This document shows positions 1 through 9,681 of a stretch of DNA of 50,455 bases, one piece after another. The position numbers and the translations under genes were made by a program. Source of the stretch: Oscillospiraceae bacterium (lineage in GTDB: Bacteria > Bacillota > Clostridia > Oscillospirales > Ruminococcaceae); assembly GCA_900768245.1 (NCBI GenBank), contig CAAGCE010000275.1, forward strand, positions 1-50,455. The letters run 5' to 3'. The notes under the pieces were generated by a model, which had not been told where the DNA came from, did no database searches, and was given only the letters and a program-made list of their open reading frames with translations. How positions within the stretch are numbered: the first letter of the stretch is position 1; each line of letters opens with the position of its first letter.

Positions 1-63
1 TCGGATTTGATACTGCTCCTCCGGACTCATTTTTACTGCATTGGTTCTTAATTCTTTTTCCAT
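1..63 (-). CDS. Transposase N-terminus (partial, IS630-like)
   Basis: Twenty-one codons are visible, beginning MEKELRTNAVKMSPEEQ, and the frame runs off the window edge. The N-terminal style (short basic and glutamate-rich start before a helix-turn-helix) fits helix-turn-helix/DDE transposases of the IS630 group. It is identical to the fragment at 50393-50455. Nothing of the catalytic domain can be seen. Confidence 0.55.
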   Translation of the reverse strand, partial: MEKELRTNAVKMSPEEQYQIR

Positions 64-117
64 ATTTTTATTATACCATACTTTCTTCTTTTTGGCAAGG
101 TTTATCTGGTATATCAA
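1..117 (-). mobile_element. IS630-like element, terminal 117 bp (left contig edge)
   Basis: Bases 1-117 are the exact reverse complement of 50339-50455. Read on the minus strand, the element begins TTGATATACCAGATAAACC directly after a TA dinucleotide (118-119), has a promoter-like stretch, then an ATG opening a transposase. Insertion next to TA is what IS630/Tc1-mariner elements do. The rest of the element lies outside the window. Family assignment rests on the TA target and the transposase N-terminus, so it is likely but not proven. Confidence 0.75.
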
Positions 118-766
118 TAGTGTCAAGATTCAAACCAAGTTCGTCTGCGATCTGCGCAGTTTGACGAATCTCTTCGCAAAGCTTGTTCGCATATTCGGGA
201 AGAAGTTTTTTCGCACTTGAACTTTCTATCGAATGAGAAACGAACGAGCAGTATGAGCATCTCGACGGGCAGAACGGAACGGAAACATACAGCGAAAATG
301 AACGCTTGTCAAGTGAGTCAAAGTATTTTTTCTGCGTAACGGCTGTGTTGTACGCAAGTTCAAGCTTCTTGTCGGAAACATCGTATTCATCTTTTAAGCG
401 CGCGAAAATCTCCGCCTTGGAAAGTCCCTCGTCAAGCAGAGCATTGACCTTTTTTACGGGTCTTATTCCCGTGAGCCGTCCCCACGGAGGAGTTATGCCC
501 GTGAGCTTTCGCATAACATCATAAAGAAGCTTGCAAAGCGCAGTTTCAACGTCTTTATCATCGCTTACGAAAGCTTCTTGGCAGTCAAAACCGCCGCCGA
601 GCGAAACTTCGCATTTAGCGTTGTGGTCAACGTAGGAAAGTACAGCAAAATCACCGCTGCGGTCTTCCTCCCCGAATAAAAAATCAAACGTTTTTATCGG
701 AAGAAACAGCTTCATTATCGCTTCGATCTCGTATTTGCAGCTGTTTCCCTTAAAACATATCGTCAT
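118..766 (-). pseudogene. hemZ: hemZ 5' part, cut by the IS insertion
   Basis: This is the N-terminal ~216 residues of HemZ, the coproporphyrinogen III oxidase-like radical SAM protein of Clostridia. The radical SAM cysteine motif CPSRCSYC (C-x3-C-x2-C) is present near residue 170, preceded by SVPF as in HemN/HemW relatives. After NLDT the reading frame enters the IS at the TA target and stops within it at about position 71, so the C-terminal half of the SAM barrel is lost here; full HemZ is usually nearly 500 residues. I prefer the ATG at 766, inside the end of the upstream gene, over an in-frame TTG two codons earlier. It is last in the recJ-rel-MBL-hemZ series, a common clostridial order. 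If both IS copies are real, this strain lacks intact HemZ. Confidence 0.85.
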
Positions 767-1403
767 AGTCAAAGCCTTTCATAAAAGGGTTAAATTTTCT
801 TTCGTTTGAAAGAGTGGAGCGGTCGCCGTGACCCGATAAAAGAACATAATCTTTGCCGAGGTTATCAAGCATTTTTAGGCTCTCATTGAGCTTTATGCTG
901 TTTCCGTCGGGCATATCGGTTCGACCTGCCGACATCTTGAAAAGCGTGTCGCCGCTGAACATTGCTTCATCGCAAATATAGCATACCGAACCGCTCGTGT
1001 GTCCCGGAGTGTGCAGAACTTTGAACGAAAGCTCGTCAAGCGTGATGATATCACCGTCCGAAATCTTTTTCGCACCGCTGAAATGCTCAACCGGCTTGTC
1101 GTAATAATCGGAAAAATATTCGGAAAGGTTGAGGTAATCGTCCGAAAGTTTCTTTTCGTCCATTTCGTGAATGTAGACTTCAGCACCCGTTTCCTTTGCA
1201 AGAAAAGCGAGCGATTCAATGTGGTCGCAGTGACCGTGCGTGAGGAGAATTTTCTTTATCGAAGTGCCATTTTTCTCCGCTTCGGCGAGAATTCTCTCAC
1301 CGCCTCTCGGCGCATCGATAAGAGCGGCGTTTCCGTTGTCGGAGATGACAAGGTAGCAGTTTGTGCCGAAAATTCCGCCCGAATTTATCATTACAGTTTT
1401 CAT
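750..1403 (-). CDS. MBL-fold metallo-hydrolase (glyoxalase II-like)
   Basis: A 217-residue metallo-beta-lactamase-fold hydrolase. The zinc motif THGHCDH (H-x-H-x-D-H) lies near residue 56, a second metal-site region reads HTPGHTSGS near residue 132, then FSGDTLF and a late SGHGD. The length and motif set match the short glyoxalase II-like group, which hydrolyse thioesters such as S-lactoylglutathione or unknown bacillithiol/CoA analogues. The substrate cannot be read from sequence. It lies between rel and hemZ in the same direction, 11 bp after rel, and its end overlaps hemZ, so the genes are probably co-transcribed. AAGGAT precedes the ATG. Confidence 0.9.
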   Translation of the reverse strand: MKTVMINSGGIFGTNCYLVISDNGNAALIDAPRGGERILAEAEKNGTSIKKILLTHGHCDHIESLAFLAKETGAEVYIHEMDEKKLSDDYLNLSEYFSDYYDKPVEHFSGAKKISDGDIITLDELSFKVLHTPGHTSGSVCYICDEAMFSGDTLFKMSAGRTDMPDGNSIKLNESLKMLDNLGKDYVLLSGHGDRSTLSNERKFNPFMKGFDYDDMF

Positions 1404-1414
1404 ATTTTTTATCC

Positions 1415-3616
1415 TTAATTTTTAAAAGTACGGTCAACGCTTATAACATCGGGCAGCTTGCGTATCTTCGCAATGATGTTGTTGAGCTGTGCAACGCCTG
1501 CCGCATTTATCGTCGCAAGAACGTTGGAGTTGCCGTTTTTGAGCATACTTACGGAAATGTTCGTGAGCGGAATGTGAAGCTCCGCCATAAGCTTTGTTAT
1601 GTCGGCGATGATGAGCATATTTTCCTTTGCAACAATGTCAAGAATAACACGGTAAGTCGTTTCATTGCTCGTTGCAGATGCCCATTTTGCCTCGACCCAG
1701 CGCTTGGGTTCTTTTCCGTCTTTCATTGCGGCAAGATAGGTCGGGCAGTCCTGTTTGTGAATGGAAACACCGTGACCTTTCGTGATAAAGCCAACAATAT
1801 CATCACCGGGGAGCGGATTACAGCACTGCGCAAACTTGACGATGATGTTGTTTTCGCCCTCGACGATAACGCCCGAGCTGCTCTTGGACGGCTTGGAATT
1901 GCCCTTGACTTCGGCAATATCAGGCTGAGCATAATATTTGAGGTATTTGTCCTTCAAGCGCTGCATTATTCGTGAAAGGATAACGCCGCCGTAGCCGATA
2001 GCAGCATAGAAATCATCGACCGTCGAGCAGTTGTGGCGCTTCATATCATCGGCAAGAAATTCGGGCAGCTGCTCGTCCGAAAGGTGGATAAAGTTGCGTT
2101 TGAACTCCTTTTCAAGCTCATTTCGACCCTGAACGATGTTTTCCTCACGGCGCTCTTTTTTGAACCATGAGCGAATTTTCGACTTCGCTTCATTCGTACG
2201 GCAGATATCGAGCCATGCTCTGTTCGGAGCGTGGTTTTCGTCATTTGAGGTGATAATTTCAACAATTTCACCCGTTTTGAGCTGATAATCAAGCGAAACG
2301 AGCTTTCCGTCAACCTTTGCGCCCTTCATCTTGTTGCCGACCTGCGTGTGGATAGCGTAGGCAAAGTCAACGATAGTCGAGCCAACGGGGAGAGTTATCA
2401 TATCGCCCTTTGGAGTGAACGCAAAAATATCTTCGGGAGAAAGGTCGTTTTTAATAGTGCGGACAATTTCCTCAACGTCATCTGTCTCCTGCTGTGCTTC
2501 GATGATCTGACGTATCCATGCAAGACGACCCTCGAGCTTGTCCTTGCCGCTGATGCCCTCTTTGTATTTCCAATGCGCAGCGATACCGTATTCAGCGGTG
2601 TGGTGCATTTCCCAAGTTCTTATCTGAACTTCAAAAGGAATTCCCTCGCTTCCGATTACGGTCGTGTGGAGCGACTGATACATATTCGCTTTTGGTGTTG
2701 CAATATAATCCTTGAAGCGGTTCGGGATAGGTCGGAACATATCGTGGATGATTCCGAGCGCGTTATAACACTCCGCAACCGTGTTCACGATTATACGAAC
2801 AGCATATTTATCATAAATTTCATCAAAGCTTTTGCCCTGAATGAATGCTTTCTTGTAAATGCCGTAGATAGACTTTACTCGACCGTCTATCTGCGGCTCA
2901 CTGCCGAAGTTTTCTTCCTTGAAACGTGCGGCGATCTCAGCCTTTATCGACTCTATGAAAGCTTCGCGCTTGTCACTGCGAATTTCAAGCATACGCTCTA
3001 TCTCGCTGTAAGCATAAGGGTCAAGGTAGCGGAACGCGATATCCTCGATCTCATCTTTGAGCGCTTTCATACCAAGACGGTTCGCGATAGGCGCATAAAT
3101 ATTCATCGTTTCAAGAGCGGTGTTGCGCTGTTTTGCGGCAGGTCGGTACTGTAAGGTGCGCATATTGTGAAGTCGGTCACAAAGCTTGATGATGATGACA
3201 CGGATATCCTGCGACATCGCAAGGAGTATTTTTCGCACATTCTCCGCCTGTTGTTCTTCTCTGGTGAAAAGCGGAATTTTACCGAGCTTTGTAACGCCGT
3301 CAACGAGCATCGCAACGTCCTGACCGAAAAGCTTCTTTATCTCGTCAAGCGTTACATCGGTGTCCTCAACAACATCGTGGAGGAGCGCCGCACAGATAGT
3401 ATCGGTGTCCATTCCGAATTCAAGCAGGATATAAGCGACCGCAAGCGGGTGGGTGATGTAAGGCTCACCCGAGGAACGCACCTGATTCGCGTGTGCCTTT
3501 GCCGCAAATTCGTAGGAAGAAATTATCTTGCTGAGGTCATACTGCTTCTCCTCATCAAGTATCTTCTGGATTATCATATCAATGGTGTATATGGTTTCAG
3601 GCTTGTTGTTAGTCAT
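1415..3616 (-). CDS. relA: Bifunctional (p)ppGpp synthetase/hydrolase
   Basis: A long RSH enzyme of the Gram-positive Rel type that makes and degrades the stringent-response alarmones. Domain order: HD hydrolase (HDVVED near residue 80), synthetase (RFKDYI near 298 and EVQIRT near 330), TGS domain (about 392-452), then linker and C-terminal ACT domain (about 655-728). The RxKD motif, rather than ExDD, is the signature of bifunctional rather than synthetase-only enzymes. An upstream in-frame ATG exists four codons earlier (3628), but AAAGGA abuts it directly. The ATG at 3616 has a 12-base spacing and is the better start. The gene follows recJ by 25 bp; apt and dtd, often found in this neighbourhood in Clostridia, are absent. 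Confidence 0.95.
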   Translation of the reverse strand: MTNNKPETIYTIDMIIQKILDEEKQYDLSKIISSYEFAAKAHANQVRSSGEPYITHPLAVAYILLEFGMDTDTICAALLHDVVEDTDVTLDEIKKLFGQDVAMLVDGVTKLGKIPLFTREEQQAENVRKILLAMSQDIRVIIIKLCDRLHNMRTLQYRPAAKQRNTALETMNIYAPIANRLGMKALKDEIEDIAFRYLDPYAYSEIERMLEIRSDKREAFIESIKAEIAARFKEENFGSEPQIDGRVKSIYGIYKKAFIQGKSFDEIYDKYAVRIIVNTVAECYNALGIIHDMFRPIPNRFKDYIATPKANMYQSLHTTVIGSEGIPFEVQIRTWEMHHTAEYGIAAHWKYKEGISGKDKLEGRLAWIRQIIEAQQETDDVEEIVRTIKNDLSPEDIFAFTPKGDMITLPVGSTIVDFAYAIHTQVGNKMKGAKVDGKLVSLDYQLKTGEIVEIITSNDENHAPNRAWLDICRTNEAKSKIRSWFKKERREENIVQGRNELEKEFKRNFIHLSDEQLPEFLADDMKRHNCSTVDDFYAAIGYGGVILSRIMQRLKDKYLKYYAQPDIAEVKGNSKPSKSSSGVIVEGENNIIVKFAQCCNPLPGDDIVGFITKGHGVSIHKQDCPTYLAAMKDGKEPKRWVEAKWASATSNETTYRVILDIVAKENMLIIADITKLMAELHIPLTNISVSMLKNGNSNVLATINAAGVAQLNNIIAKIRKLPDVISVDRTFKN

Positions 3617-3641
3617 AAATATGACCATTCCTTTCCGAGAT

Positions 3642-5684
3642 TCAGTTTATAAGCGCCGCAAATGATTGATAAATTTTTGAGCTTTCGATAGCCGCTTTCG
3701 GCGGATCTTTTATGAATGTTATCCTGTCGCTCCATATTTCGTATGTAATAAATCCAAGCTCGGTGAAAATATCTACCGCAATTCTTAATTTGCAGTAGGA
3801 AATAATATTCTCGTCCAGCCGTCCGAAAAGCTCATCGGACGAAATAACGCCGAACTTTGCGATAGTTCTGTATATAAGTATAAGCTCATCTCTCGTAGGC
3901 AATGCACGTTTCGCAAGTGTGGGTTCAACGCCCTCGCCGCGCTTGAACTGTTCGTATGCGGCTTTTGCATTGAAGTATTTGAGCTGTGAAACGCTGCTGC
4001 TCCGCATATCGGCAATGCGCATACTAACGCTTTTTCTTCCGTTGAAAACGTTGATACCAAACGAAGCGAGCAGGTCGAGCGTGTCGCCTTTTCTGTAAAG
4101 TATGTCTTCCGACTTTGTGCCGAAAAGCAAGCCTTCGAGCATCGTTCCGCCATAATTAAGGCGAAGCTTTGTGTGGATCCCGCCCGAAAGGGGAACAATA
4201 TCCGTTAGAACGGCTTTTCGTATAAGAAATATCGGCTGACGGCTTCCCTCGCCGAATGGTTCGAGCGAAGAAAGCGAGCTTATCGCATCGAGCGAAAGTT
4301 CATTCGGGAGAATTATTTTATCCGCACGGATAGTTAAAACGGGCGGAGCAGGGTAGTGTTCGGCGGCAAATTTCTGCATAGCCTCTTTGAAGTTTCCAAT
4401 GTTTTCTTTGAGAAGCGAGAATCCTCCTGCGCCGACGTGTCCGCCGAATTTCGTAAGATGATCGCCGCAGGCTGCAAGTGCTTCGTATATCGAAAAGCCC
4501 TCGACCGAACGTGCAGAACCTCTCGCTTCATCGCCGTCGTCCGAAAGCAGGAAAACGGGTTTCCCGAAGCGTTCGACGAGCCTTGCCGCAACGATGCCGA
4601 TAACTCCGTGATGCCAACCCTCGCCGTATATAACAAGCACCCGGTCATATAAAATCTCGGGCGAAGCGGAGATGCTTTCCTCTATCGAAGCAAGTATCTG
4701 CTCTTCGGCGGCTTTTCTCTCGCTGTTCAGACGGTCAAGCTTGTCTGCAAGCTCCTCGGCGCGCTGTTCATCGTCCGTGAGGAAAAGCTCCACCGCGTCC
4801 GATGCCGAACCGAATCGTCCCGAAGCGTTTATTCTCGGAATTATCGAAAATGAAACATCGACCGAAGAAAGCCTGTCCTTGACGTTGGCTTTTTTCATAA
4901 GTGCCTGCAAACCGAGATTTTCCGTGTTTCTCAGGTAATGCAGACCGTTCTCGACAATGAAACGGTTCTCGCCCGTGAGCGGAACAACGTCTGCGATAGT
5001 TGCAAGCGCCGCAAAATCGGAGAACTGTTCAAGCGCCGCACTGTAATCTCCGCCGTCCATTGCCGCAATAAGCTTCAATGCGACCGCACAGCCGCAAAGG
5101 TCTTTGTAGAGCGAGGTGCAGTCAGTTCTGTGAGGGTCAACGACCGCAAGCGCATCGGGGAGGAATTCGCCCGGCTGGTGGTGGTCGGTGACAACGACTT
5201 TCATTCCCAGTTCATTCGCAAGCTTTACTTCGCTGACGGCAGAAATTCCGTTATCGACCGTTACGATAAGCTGAACGCCGTCCTCGGCAAGCTCCCGTAT
5301 GCCTTTTTCACACAATCCATAGCCGTCCGAGCGCATATTGATGTAGTATCTGACATTCGCTCCAAGACATTCAAGATAAGAATATAAAATGGTAGTCGCC
5401 GTGATTCCGTCGCAGTCGTAATCGCCGTAAACGCAGATGTATTCGCCGCTGTCAATTGCTTCAAGCACTGCATCCGCCGCAGCTTTCATATCCTTGGTGA
5501 GAAACGGGTCGGAAAGTGCAGGCTGGCTGTTGTCTTTTCTGAAATTGAAAAAGTCACACGCTTTCTGAACACTGTTTATCCCTCTCGATACAAGTACAGA
5601 CGAGCAGAGAGGGGAAAGTCCGCATTGTTTTGCGAGTTCCGACGAAGCCGCGTCATCAGGTTTGCCGATAATCCATTTTTTCAT
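3642..5684 (-). CDS. recJ: Single-stranded-DNA-specific exonuclease RecJ
   Basis: A 680-residue DHH-family 5'-3' exonuclease used in recombination and mismatch/base-excision repair. Visible motifs: YGDYDCDGI (about residues 84-92), VTDHHQPG (about 162-169) and the DHHA1 glycine motif GGHVGAGG (about 414-421), followed by an OB-like region and a C-terminal extension typical of Firmicute RecJ, which are longer than the E. coli protein. AAGGGA sits just upstream of the ATG. It is the first gene of the minus-strand series and is served by the promoter at 5731-5759. Confidence 0.95.
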   Translation of the reverse strand: MKKWIIGKPDDAASSELAKQCGLSPLCSSVLVSRGINSVQKACDFFNFRKDNSQPALSDPFLTKDMKAAADAVLEAIDSGEYICVYGDYDCDGITATTILYSYLECLGANVRYYINMRSDGYGLCEKGIRELAEDGVQLIVTVDNGISAVSEVKLANELGMKVVVTDHHQPGEFLPDALAVVDPHRTDCTSLYKDLCGCAVALKLIAAMDGGDYSAALEQFSDFAALATIADVVPLTGENRFIVENGLHYLRNTENLGLQALMKKANVKDRLSSVDVSFSIIPRINASGRFGSASDAVELFLTDDEQRAEELADKLDRLNSERKAAEEQILASIEESISASPEILYDRVLVIYGEGWHHGVIGIVAARLVERFGKPVFLLSDDGDEARGSARSVEGFSIYEALAACGDHLTKFGGHVGAGGFSLLKENIGNFKEAMQKFAAEHYPAPPVLTIRADKIILPNELSLDAISSLSSLEPFGEGSRQPIFLIRKAVLTDIVPLSGGIHTKLRLNYGGTMLEGLLFGTKSEDILYRKGDTLDLLASFGINVFNGRKSVSMRIADMRSSSVSQLKYFNAKAAYEQFKRGEGVEPTLAKRALPTRDELILIYRTIAKFGVISSDELFGRLDENIISYCKLRIAVDIFTELGFITYEIWSDRITFIKDPPKAAIESSKIYQSFAALIN

Positions 5685-5730
5685 ATATCTTATCCCTTTA
5701 TAATTTTAAATCTGAAAATATTTATCTTTA

Positions 5731-5759
5731 ATTATACTATATTATTGCAGAATAATCAA
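5731..5759 (-). promoter_or_regulatory. Sigma-A promoter of the recJ-rel operon
   Basis: Minus strand: -35 TTGATT (5754-5759), 17-base spacer, -10 TATAAT (5731-5736). It points at recJ, about 47 bp upstream of its start codon. Confidence 0.7.
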
Positions 5760-5909
5760 TAGAAATCTGATTAATTTGCGCTCCAACATAATTTTTTTGC
5801 ACCAAAACAGCAAAATTATCAAAAATCTATGTGGAAAACCTTGTGGAATATGTTCAAAAAGCAGAAATTAATGTTTTTCAGAAAATCTATATCCTATTAA
5901 AGAAACTTG

Positions 5910-5918
5910 TGTTATAAT
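5910..5918 (+). promoter_or_regulatory. Extended -10 promoter of the Na/Pi transporter
   Basis: TGT-TATAAT at 5910-5918 is a perfect -10 with the TG extension. No good -35 is seen 17 bases upstream, as is common for extended -10 promoters. It lies about 60 bp before the transporter start. Confidence 0.55.
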
Positions 5919-5979
5919 AAAAATTGTTTAGGCAGAATTAAAATAGAATTAACAGGAAAATCTGGGAAGGAAAATGAAA

Positions 5980-7776
5980 ATGTCTGTAATTGATATCGTG
6001 TCCATTTTCATCAAAGCGATAGGAAGTATCGCGCTCTTTATCTACGGTATGACAATTCTCGGAGGAAGATTGGAAAAGCTTTCCTCGGGAAGAATGGAAA
6101 AGGTTCTTGAAAAGCTTTCAAACAATGTTTTCAAAAGCGTTATGCTCGGCGCACTTGTTACGGCGGCAGTTCAAAGCTCCGCGGCAACGACAGTTATCGT
6201 CGTCGGACTGGTAAACGCAGGTATCCTGCGCCTTTCGTCTGCTATCGGCGTTATAATGGGCGCGAATATCGGTACGACTATCACGGGGCAGATACTCCGA
6301 CTCGGTGACCTTGAAAATAATGAAAATGTCGGTGCGGTACTGAAACTTCTTTCACCGACAACGCTTGCGCCGTTCATTGCGGCGGTCGGGCTTGTTATTT
6401 TTATGCTGTCCAAAAAGGAAATCGGAAAAACGATAGGCGAGATACTTATCGGCGTTGGTATCCTTTTTACGGGTATGAATTCTCTTACGGAAGCCGTAAG
6501 TCCTCTCTCGGAGCTCCAGGCGTTCCGCGACCTTTTCGCAACGCTCAGAAATCCTATCCTCGGAATCATAGTCGGTGCAGTCGTTACGATACTCCTGCAA
6601 AGCTCGTCCGCATCGGTCGGAATCCTTCAGACTATTTCCACAACGGGTGTTCTGACATTCTCGGCGGCTTTCCCGATAATCATGGGACAGAACATCGGTA
6701 CTTGCGTAACTCCTATCATTTCCGCGGTAGGTGCAGGCAAGAACGCAAAGCGCGCAGCCGCAGTTCACCTTTATTTCAACATCATCGGTACAATAATGTT
6801 CCTTATCGTTGTGTATGCGCTTCAGGCTATCGTCGGTCTTCCTTTCTGGGACAAGTCGATAGATATGGGCGGCATCGCGAATTTCCATACATTCTTCAAC
6901 GTTGTTGTAACTATCTGCTTTATCCCGTTCACAAAGCTTCTTGAAAAACTCGCTATGATAACCATTCGCGACAAAAAGACAGAGGGCGGCGCTGCGATGT
7001 CCGAATTCACCGCTCCTGCGCTTGAAGACAGACTTCTCGTTTCTCCCTCGCTCGCAGTTCAGCAGGCTTCAAACACCGCACTTGCAATGGGCAACCTTGC
7101 ATTCTACAACTTTGAGAATATGCGCGGACTTTTCACGGGAAATTATGATGAAAAGCTCATTTCTTCGCTGAAAGACAACGAAGAAAACATCGACCGTATG
7201 GAGGACAGGCTCAATGCTTACCTCGTCAAGATAAACGAATGTGAGCTTACCGACTTTGAGAACCGCCGCGTTACCGAGCTTCTCCATTTGAGTTCCGAAT
7301 TCGAGCGCATCGGCGACTATACGATGAACCTTATCGAAGATGCGGAAAAGCTTCACGAGAATTCTGTAACTTTCTCACCCGAAGCTATCCGTGAGCTTGA
7401 TGTGATCTCACGCGCCTGCGAGGAGATCATCGGTATGGCGATACGCTGTGTGGAGCTTAACGATGCTTCGCTCGCCGCAAAGATAGAACCGCTCGAAGAA
7501 ACCATCGATTACCTCAATGAAACGCTCAAAGCACGTCATATCGAGCGTCTTAAAGAGGGCAAGTGCGTTGTCGAAAGCGGCGTAAACTTCCTCGACCTGC
7601 TTATCAATCTTGAAAGAATTTCCGACCATTGTTCAAATATTGCGGTCTATGTTATCGGCTCGCAGAAGAACAATACCGTCATCAACCGTCATGAATTCAT
7701 TCAGAATGCTCACGCCGCAAAGGACGAATCCTATGTCCGCCTTGAAGAAGAGTTTATGACAAAATATGCGATCTGA
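5980..7776 (+). CDS. Na+/phosphate cotransporter family protein with PhoU tail
   Basis: Membrane protein of the NptA/PNaS family that imports phosphate with sodium. Two inverted Na/Pi repeats carry the family QSS motifs: VQSSAATT near residue 66 and LQSSSASV near 208, each between hydrophobic helices. After the membrane part (to about 330) a soluble helical domain with repeated ExxR/D patterns resembles PhoU. GGAAGG stands 9 bases before the ATG at 5980, but only 3 before an ATG at 5974 (two codons longer), so I chose the former. It is monocistronic: own promoter upstream and a strong terminator 5 bp after the stop. It may work in phosphate uptake or control; direction and ion dependence are known only from relatives. 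Confidence 0.9.
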   Translation: MSVIDIVSIFIKAIGSIALFIYGMTILGGRLEKLSSGRMEKVLEKLSNNVFKSVMLGALVTAAVQSSAATTVIVVGLVNAGILRLSSAIGVIMGANIGTTITGQILRLGDLENNENVGAVLKLLSPTTLAPFIAAVGLVIFMLSKKEIGKTIGEILIGVGILFTGMNSLTEAVSPLSELQAFRDLFATLRNPILGIIVGAVVTILLQSSSASVGILQTISTTGVLTFSAAFPIIMGQNIGTCVTPIISAVGAGKNAKRAAAVHLYFNIIGTIMFLIVVYALQAIVGLPFWDKSIDMGGIANFHTFFNVVVTICFIPFTKLLEKLAMITIRDKKTEGGAAMSEFTAPALEDRLLVSPSLAVQQASNTALAMGNLAFYNFENMRGLFTGNYDEKLISSLKDNEENIDRMEDRLNAYLVKINECELTDFENRRVTELLHLSSEFERIGDYTMNLIEDAEKLHENSVTFSPEAIRELDVISRACEEIIGMAIRCVELNDASLAAKIEPLEETIDYLNETLKARHIERLKEGKCVVESGVNFLDLLINLERISDHCSNIAVYVIGSQKNNTVINRHEFIQNAHAAKDESYVRLEEEFMTKYAI

Positions 7777-7780
7777 CCTT

Positions 7781-7815
7781 TTCGGCTGCTCGGAACAAAG
7801 AGCAGCCGAATTTTT
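7781..7815 (+). terminator. Rho-independent terminator of the Na/Pi gene
   Basis: Perfect 11-bp stem TTCGGCTGCTC / GAGCAGCCGAA (7781-7791 with 7800-7810), 8-base loop, then TTTTT. Confidence 0.9.
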
Positions 7816-7817
7816 CC

Positions 7818-7846
7818 TTTACAAACGGTAAAAAATATGCTATAAT
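7818..7846 (+). promoter_or_regulatory. lepA-hemW promoter
   Basis: TTTACA (7818-7823), 17-base spacer, TATAAT (7841-7846), with a TG extension (TGC before TATAAT). It begins immediately after the preceding terminator and lies about 24 bp before the lepA start. Confidence 0.8.
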
Positions 7847-7869
7847 CAGAGGAGAAAAGGAGTGTTTTT

Positions 7870-9681
7870 GTGTCATATAATCAGGATAATATCAGAAATT
7901 TTTGCATTATTGCTCATATAGATCACGGCAAATCGACTCTTGCCGACCGAATCCTCGAGCTTACTTCCTCCGTTGCGAAGCGTGATATGGAAGAACAGCT
8001 CCTCGATAATATGGATATCGAGCGTGAAAGAGGAATCACTATCAAGGCGCGCGCCGTTCGCCTTAATTATACCGCGAAAGACGGCAAGGAGTATGTTTTC
8101 AACCTCATCGATACTCCCGGTCACGTTGACTTTAACTATGAAGTTTCCCGTTCGCTCGTTGCCTGTGAGGGTGCTATTCTTATCGTCGACGCATCGCAGG
8201 GTATTGAAGCGCAGACCCTTGCAAACACATACCTTGCTATAGAAAACGACCTTGAAGTTATGCCCGTTATCAATAAGATAGACCTGCCCTCGGCTGAACC
8301 CGAACGCGTTGCTGAGGAAGTCGAGAACGTTATCGGCATACCTGCAATGGACGCTCCGAGAATTTCCGCTAAAATGGGTACGAACGTTGAGGAAGTCCTC
8401 GAACGTGTCGTTACGGATATTCCTGCACCGAAAGGCGACATAAACGCACCGCTCAAAGCGCTTATCTTTGACTGTTACTACGACAGTTACAAGGGCGTTA
8501 TAATCTACGTCAGAGTCATCGACGGCGAAGTAAAGATCGGTCAGAGAATTCGTCTTATGGCTACGGGCGCAGAGTTCGATGTTGTCGAAACAGGCTATAT
8601 GGGCGCTGTCGATCATGTCAATTCGGGTACGCTCAAAGCAGGCGAAGTTGGCTATATCACAGCTTCAATAAAATCTATCGGCGATACAAAGGTCGGCGAC
8701 ACCGTTACCGATGCCGAAAACCCCTGCGACGGTGCTCTTCCGGGCTACCGTGAAGTAAACCCAATGGTGTTCAGCGGTATCTATCCTGCCGATGGCGCAA
8801 AGTACGGCGATCTCCGTGATGCACTTGAAAAGCTCCAGCTCAATGACGCTTCACTTTCGTTCCAGCCCGAAACCTCCGTTGCCCTCGGCTTTGGCTTCCG
8901 ATGCGGCTTCCTCGGACTTCTCCACATGGAGATAATTCAGGAACGCCTTGAACGTGAGTATAACCTCGATCTTATCACGACCGCGCCCTCGGTTATCTAT
9001 AAAGTTAACCTCACCAGCGGTGAAACGGTCTATATCGATAACCCTACGAATTACCCCGACCCTGCAAATATCCAGTCGGCGGAAGAGCCTATGGTAAAGG
9101 CTTCTATCCTCGCACCGTCCGATTATGTCGGAAACATAATGGAGCTTTGTCAGGAGCGCCGCGGCGTGTTCAAGGATATGAAATACCTCGATGCTACGCG
9201 TGTCGAGCTTCACTATGAACTTCCGCTCAATGAAATAATTTATGACTTCTTCGATGCGCTCAAATCACGCACAAAGGGTTATGCTTCGTTCGATTATGAA
9301 ATGCTCGGATATGTTCCGTCGAAGCTTGTCAAGCTTGATATTATGCTCAACGGTGATATCGTCGATGCACTTTCGTTTATTGTTCACGCAGATAATGCGT
9401 ATAAACGTGCAAGAAAGATAGCAGAGCGTCTTAAAGACAATATCCCGCGTCAGCTTTTTGAGATTCCTATCCAAGCGGCTGTCGGCGGAAAGGTCATCGC
9501 GAGAGAAACTGTCAAGGCTATGCGCAAGGACGTTCTTGCAAAGTGCTACGGCGGCGATATCACACGAAAGAAAAAGCTGCTTGAAAAGCAGAAAGAGGGT
9601 AAAAAGCGTATGCGCCAGCTCGGCACTGTCGAAGTTCCGCAGGAGGCGTTTATGGCTGTACTCAAAATGGACGATGAATAA
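7870..9681 (+). CDS. lepA: Elongation factor 4 (LepA)
   Basis: 603-residue translational GTPase that back-translocates or rescues stalled ribosomes. G1 AHIDHGKST is near residue 14, DTPGH near 78 and NKID near 132, followed by EF-G-like domains and the LepA-specific C-terminal domain (lysine-rich KKLLEKQKEGKKRMR near 575). The length matches the family. It starts at GTG, with AAGGAG 7 bases upstream. hemW follows about 90 bp later in the same direction, the conserved lepA-hemW pairing of Gram-positives. Confidence 0.97.
   Translation: MSYNQDNIRNFCIIAHIDHGKSTLADRILELTSSVAKRDMEEQLLDNMDIERERGITIKARAVRLNYTAKDGKEYVFNLIDTPGHVDFNYEVSRSLVACEGAILIVDASQGIEAQTLANTYLAIENDLEVMPVINKIDLPSAEPERVAEEVENVIGIPAMDAPRISAKMGTNVEEVLERVVTDIPAPKGDINAPLKALIFDCYYDSYKGVIIYVRVIDGEVKIGQRIRLMATGAEFDVVETGYMGAVDHVNSGTLKAGEVGYITASIKSIGDTKVGDTVTDAENPCDGALPGYREVNPMVFSGIYPADGAKYGDLRDALEKLQLNDASLSFQPETSVALGFGFRCGFLGLLHMEIIQERLEREYNLDLITTAPSVIYKVNLTSGETVYIDNPTNYPDPANIQSAEEPMVKASILAPSDYVGNIMELCQERRGVFKDMKYLDATRVELHYELPLNEIIYDFFDALKSRTKGYASFDYEMLGYVPSKLVKLDIMLNGDIVDALSFIVHADNAYKRARKIAERLKDNIPRQLFEIPIQAAVGGKVIARETVKAMRKDVLAKCYGGDITRKKKLLEKQKEGKKRMRQLGTVEVPQEAFMAVLKMDDE

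Noticed and set aside
7873..8616. 247-residue open frame antisense to lepA
   Set aside because: Overlaps the conserved GTPase domain of lepA completely; no start signal and no recognisable motif.
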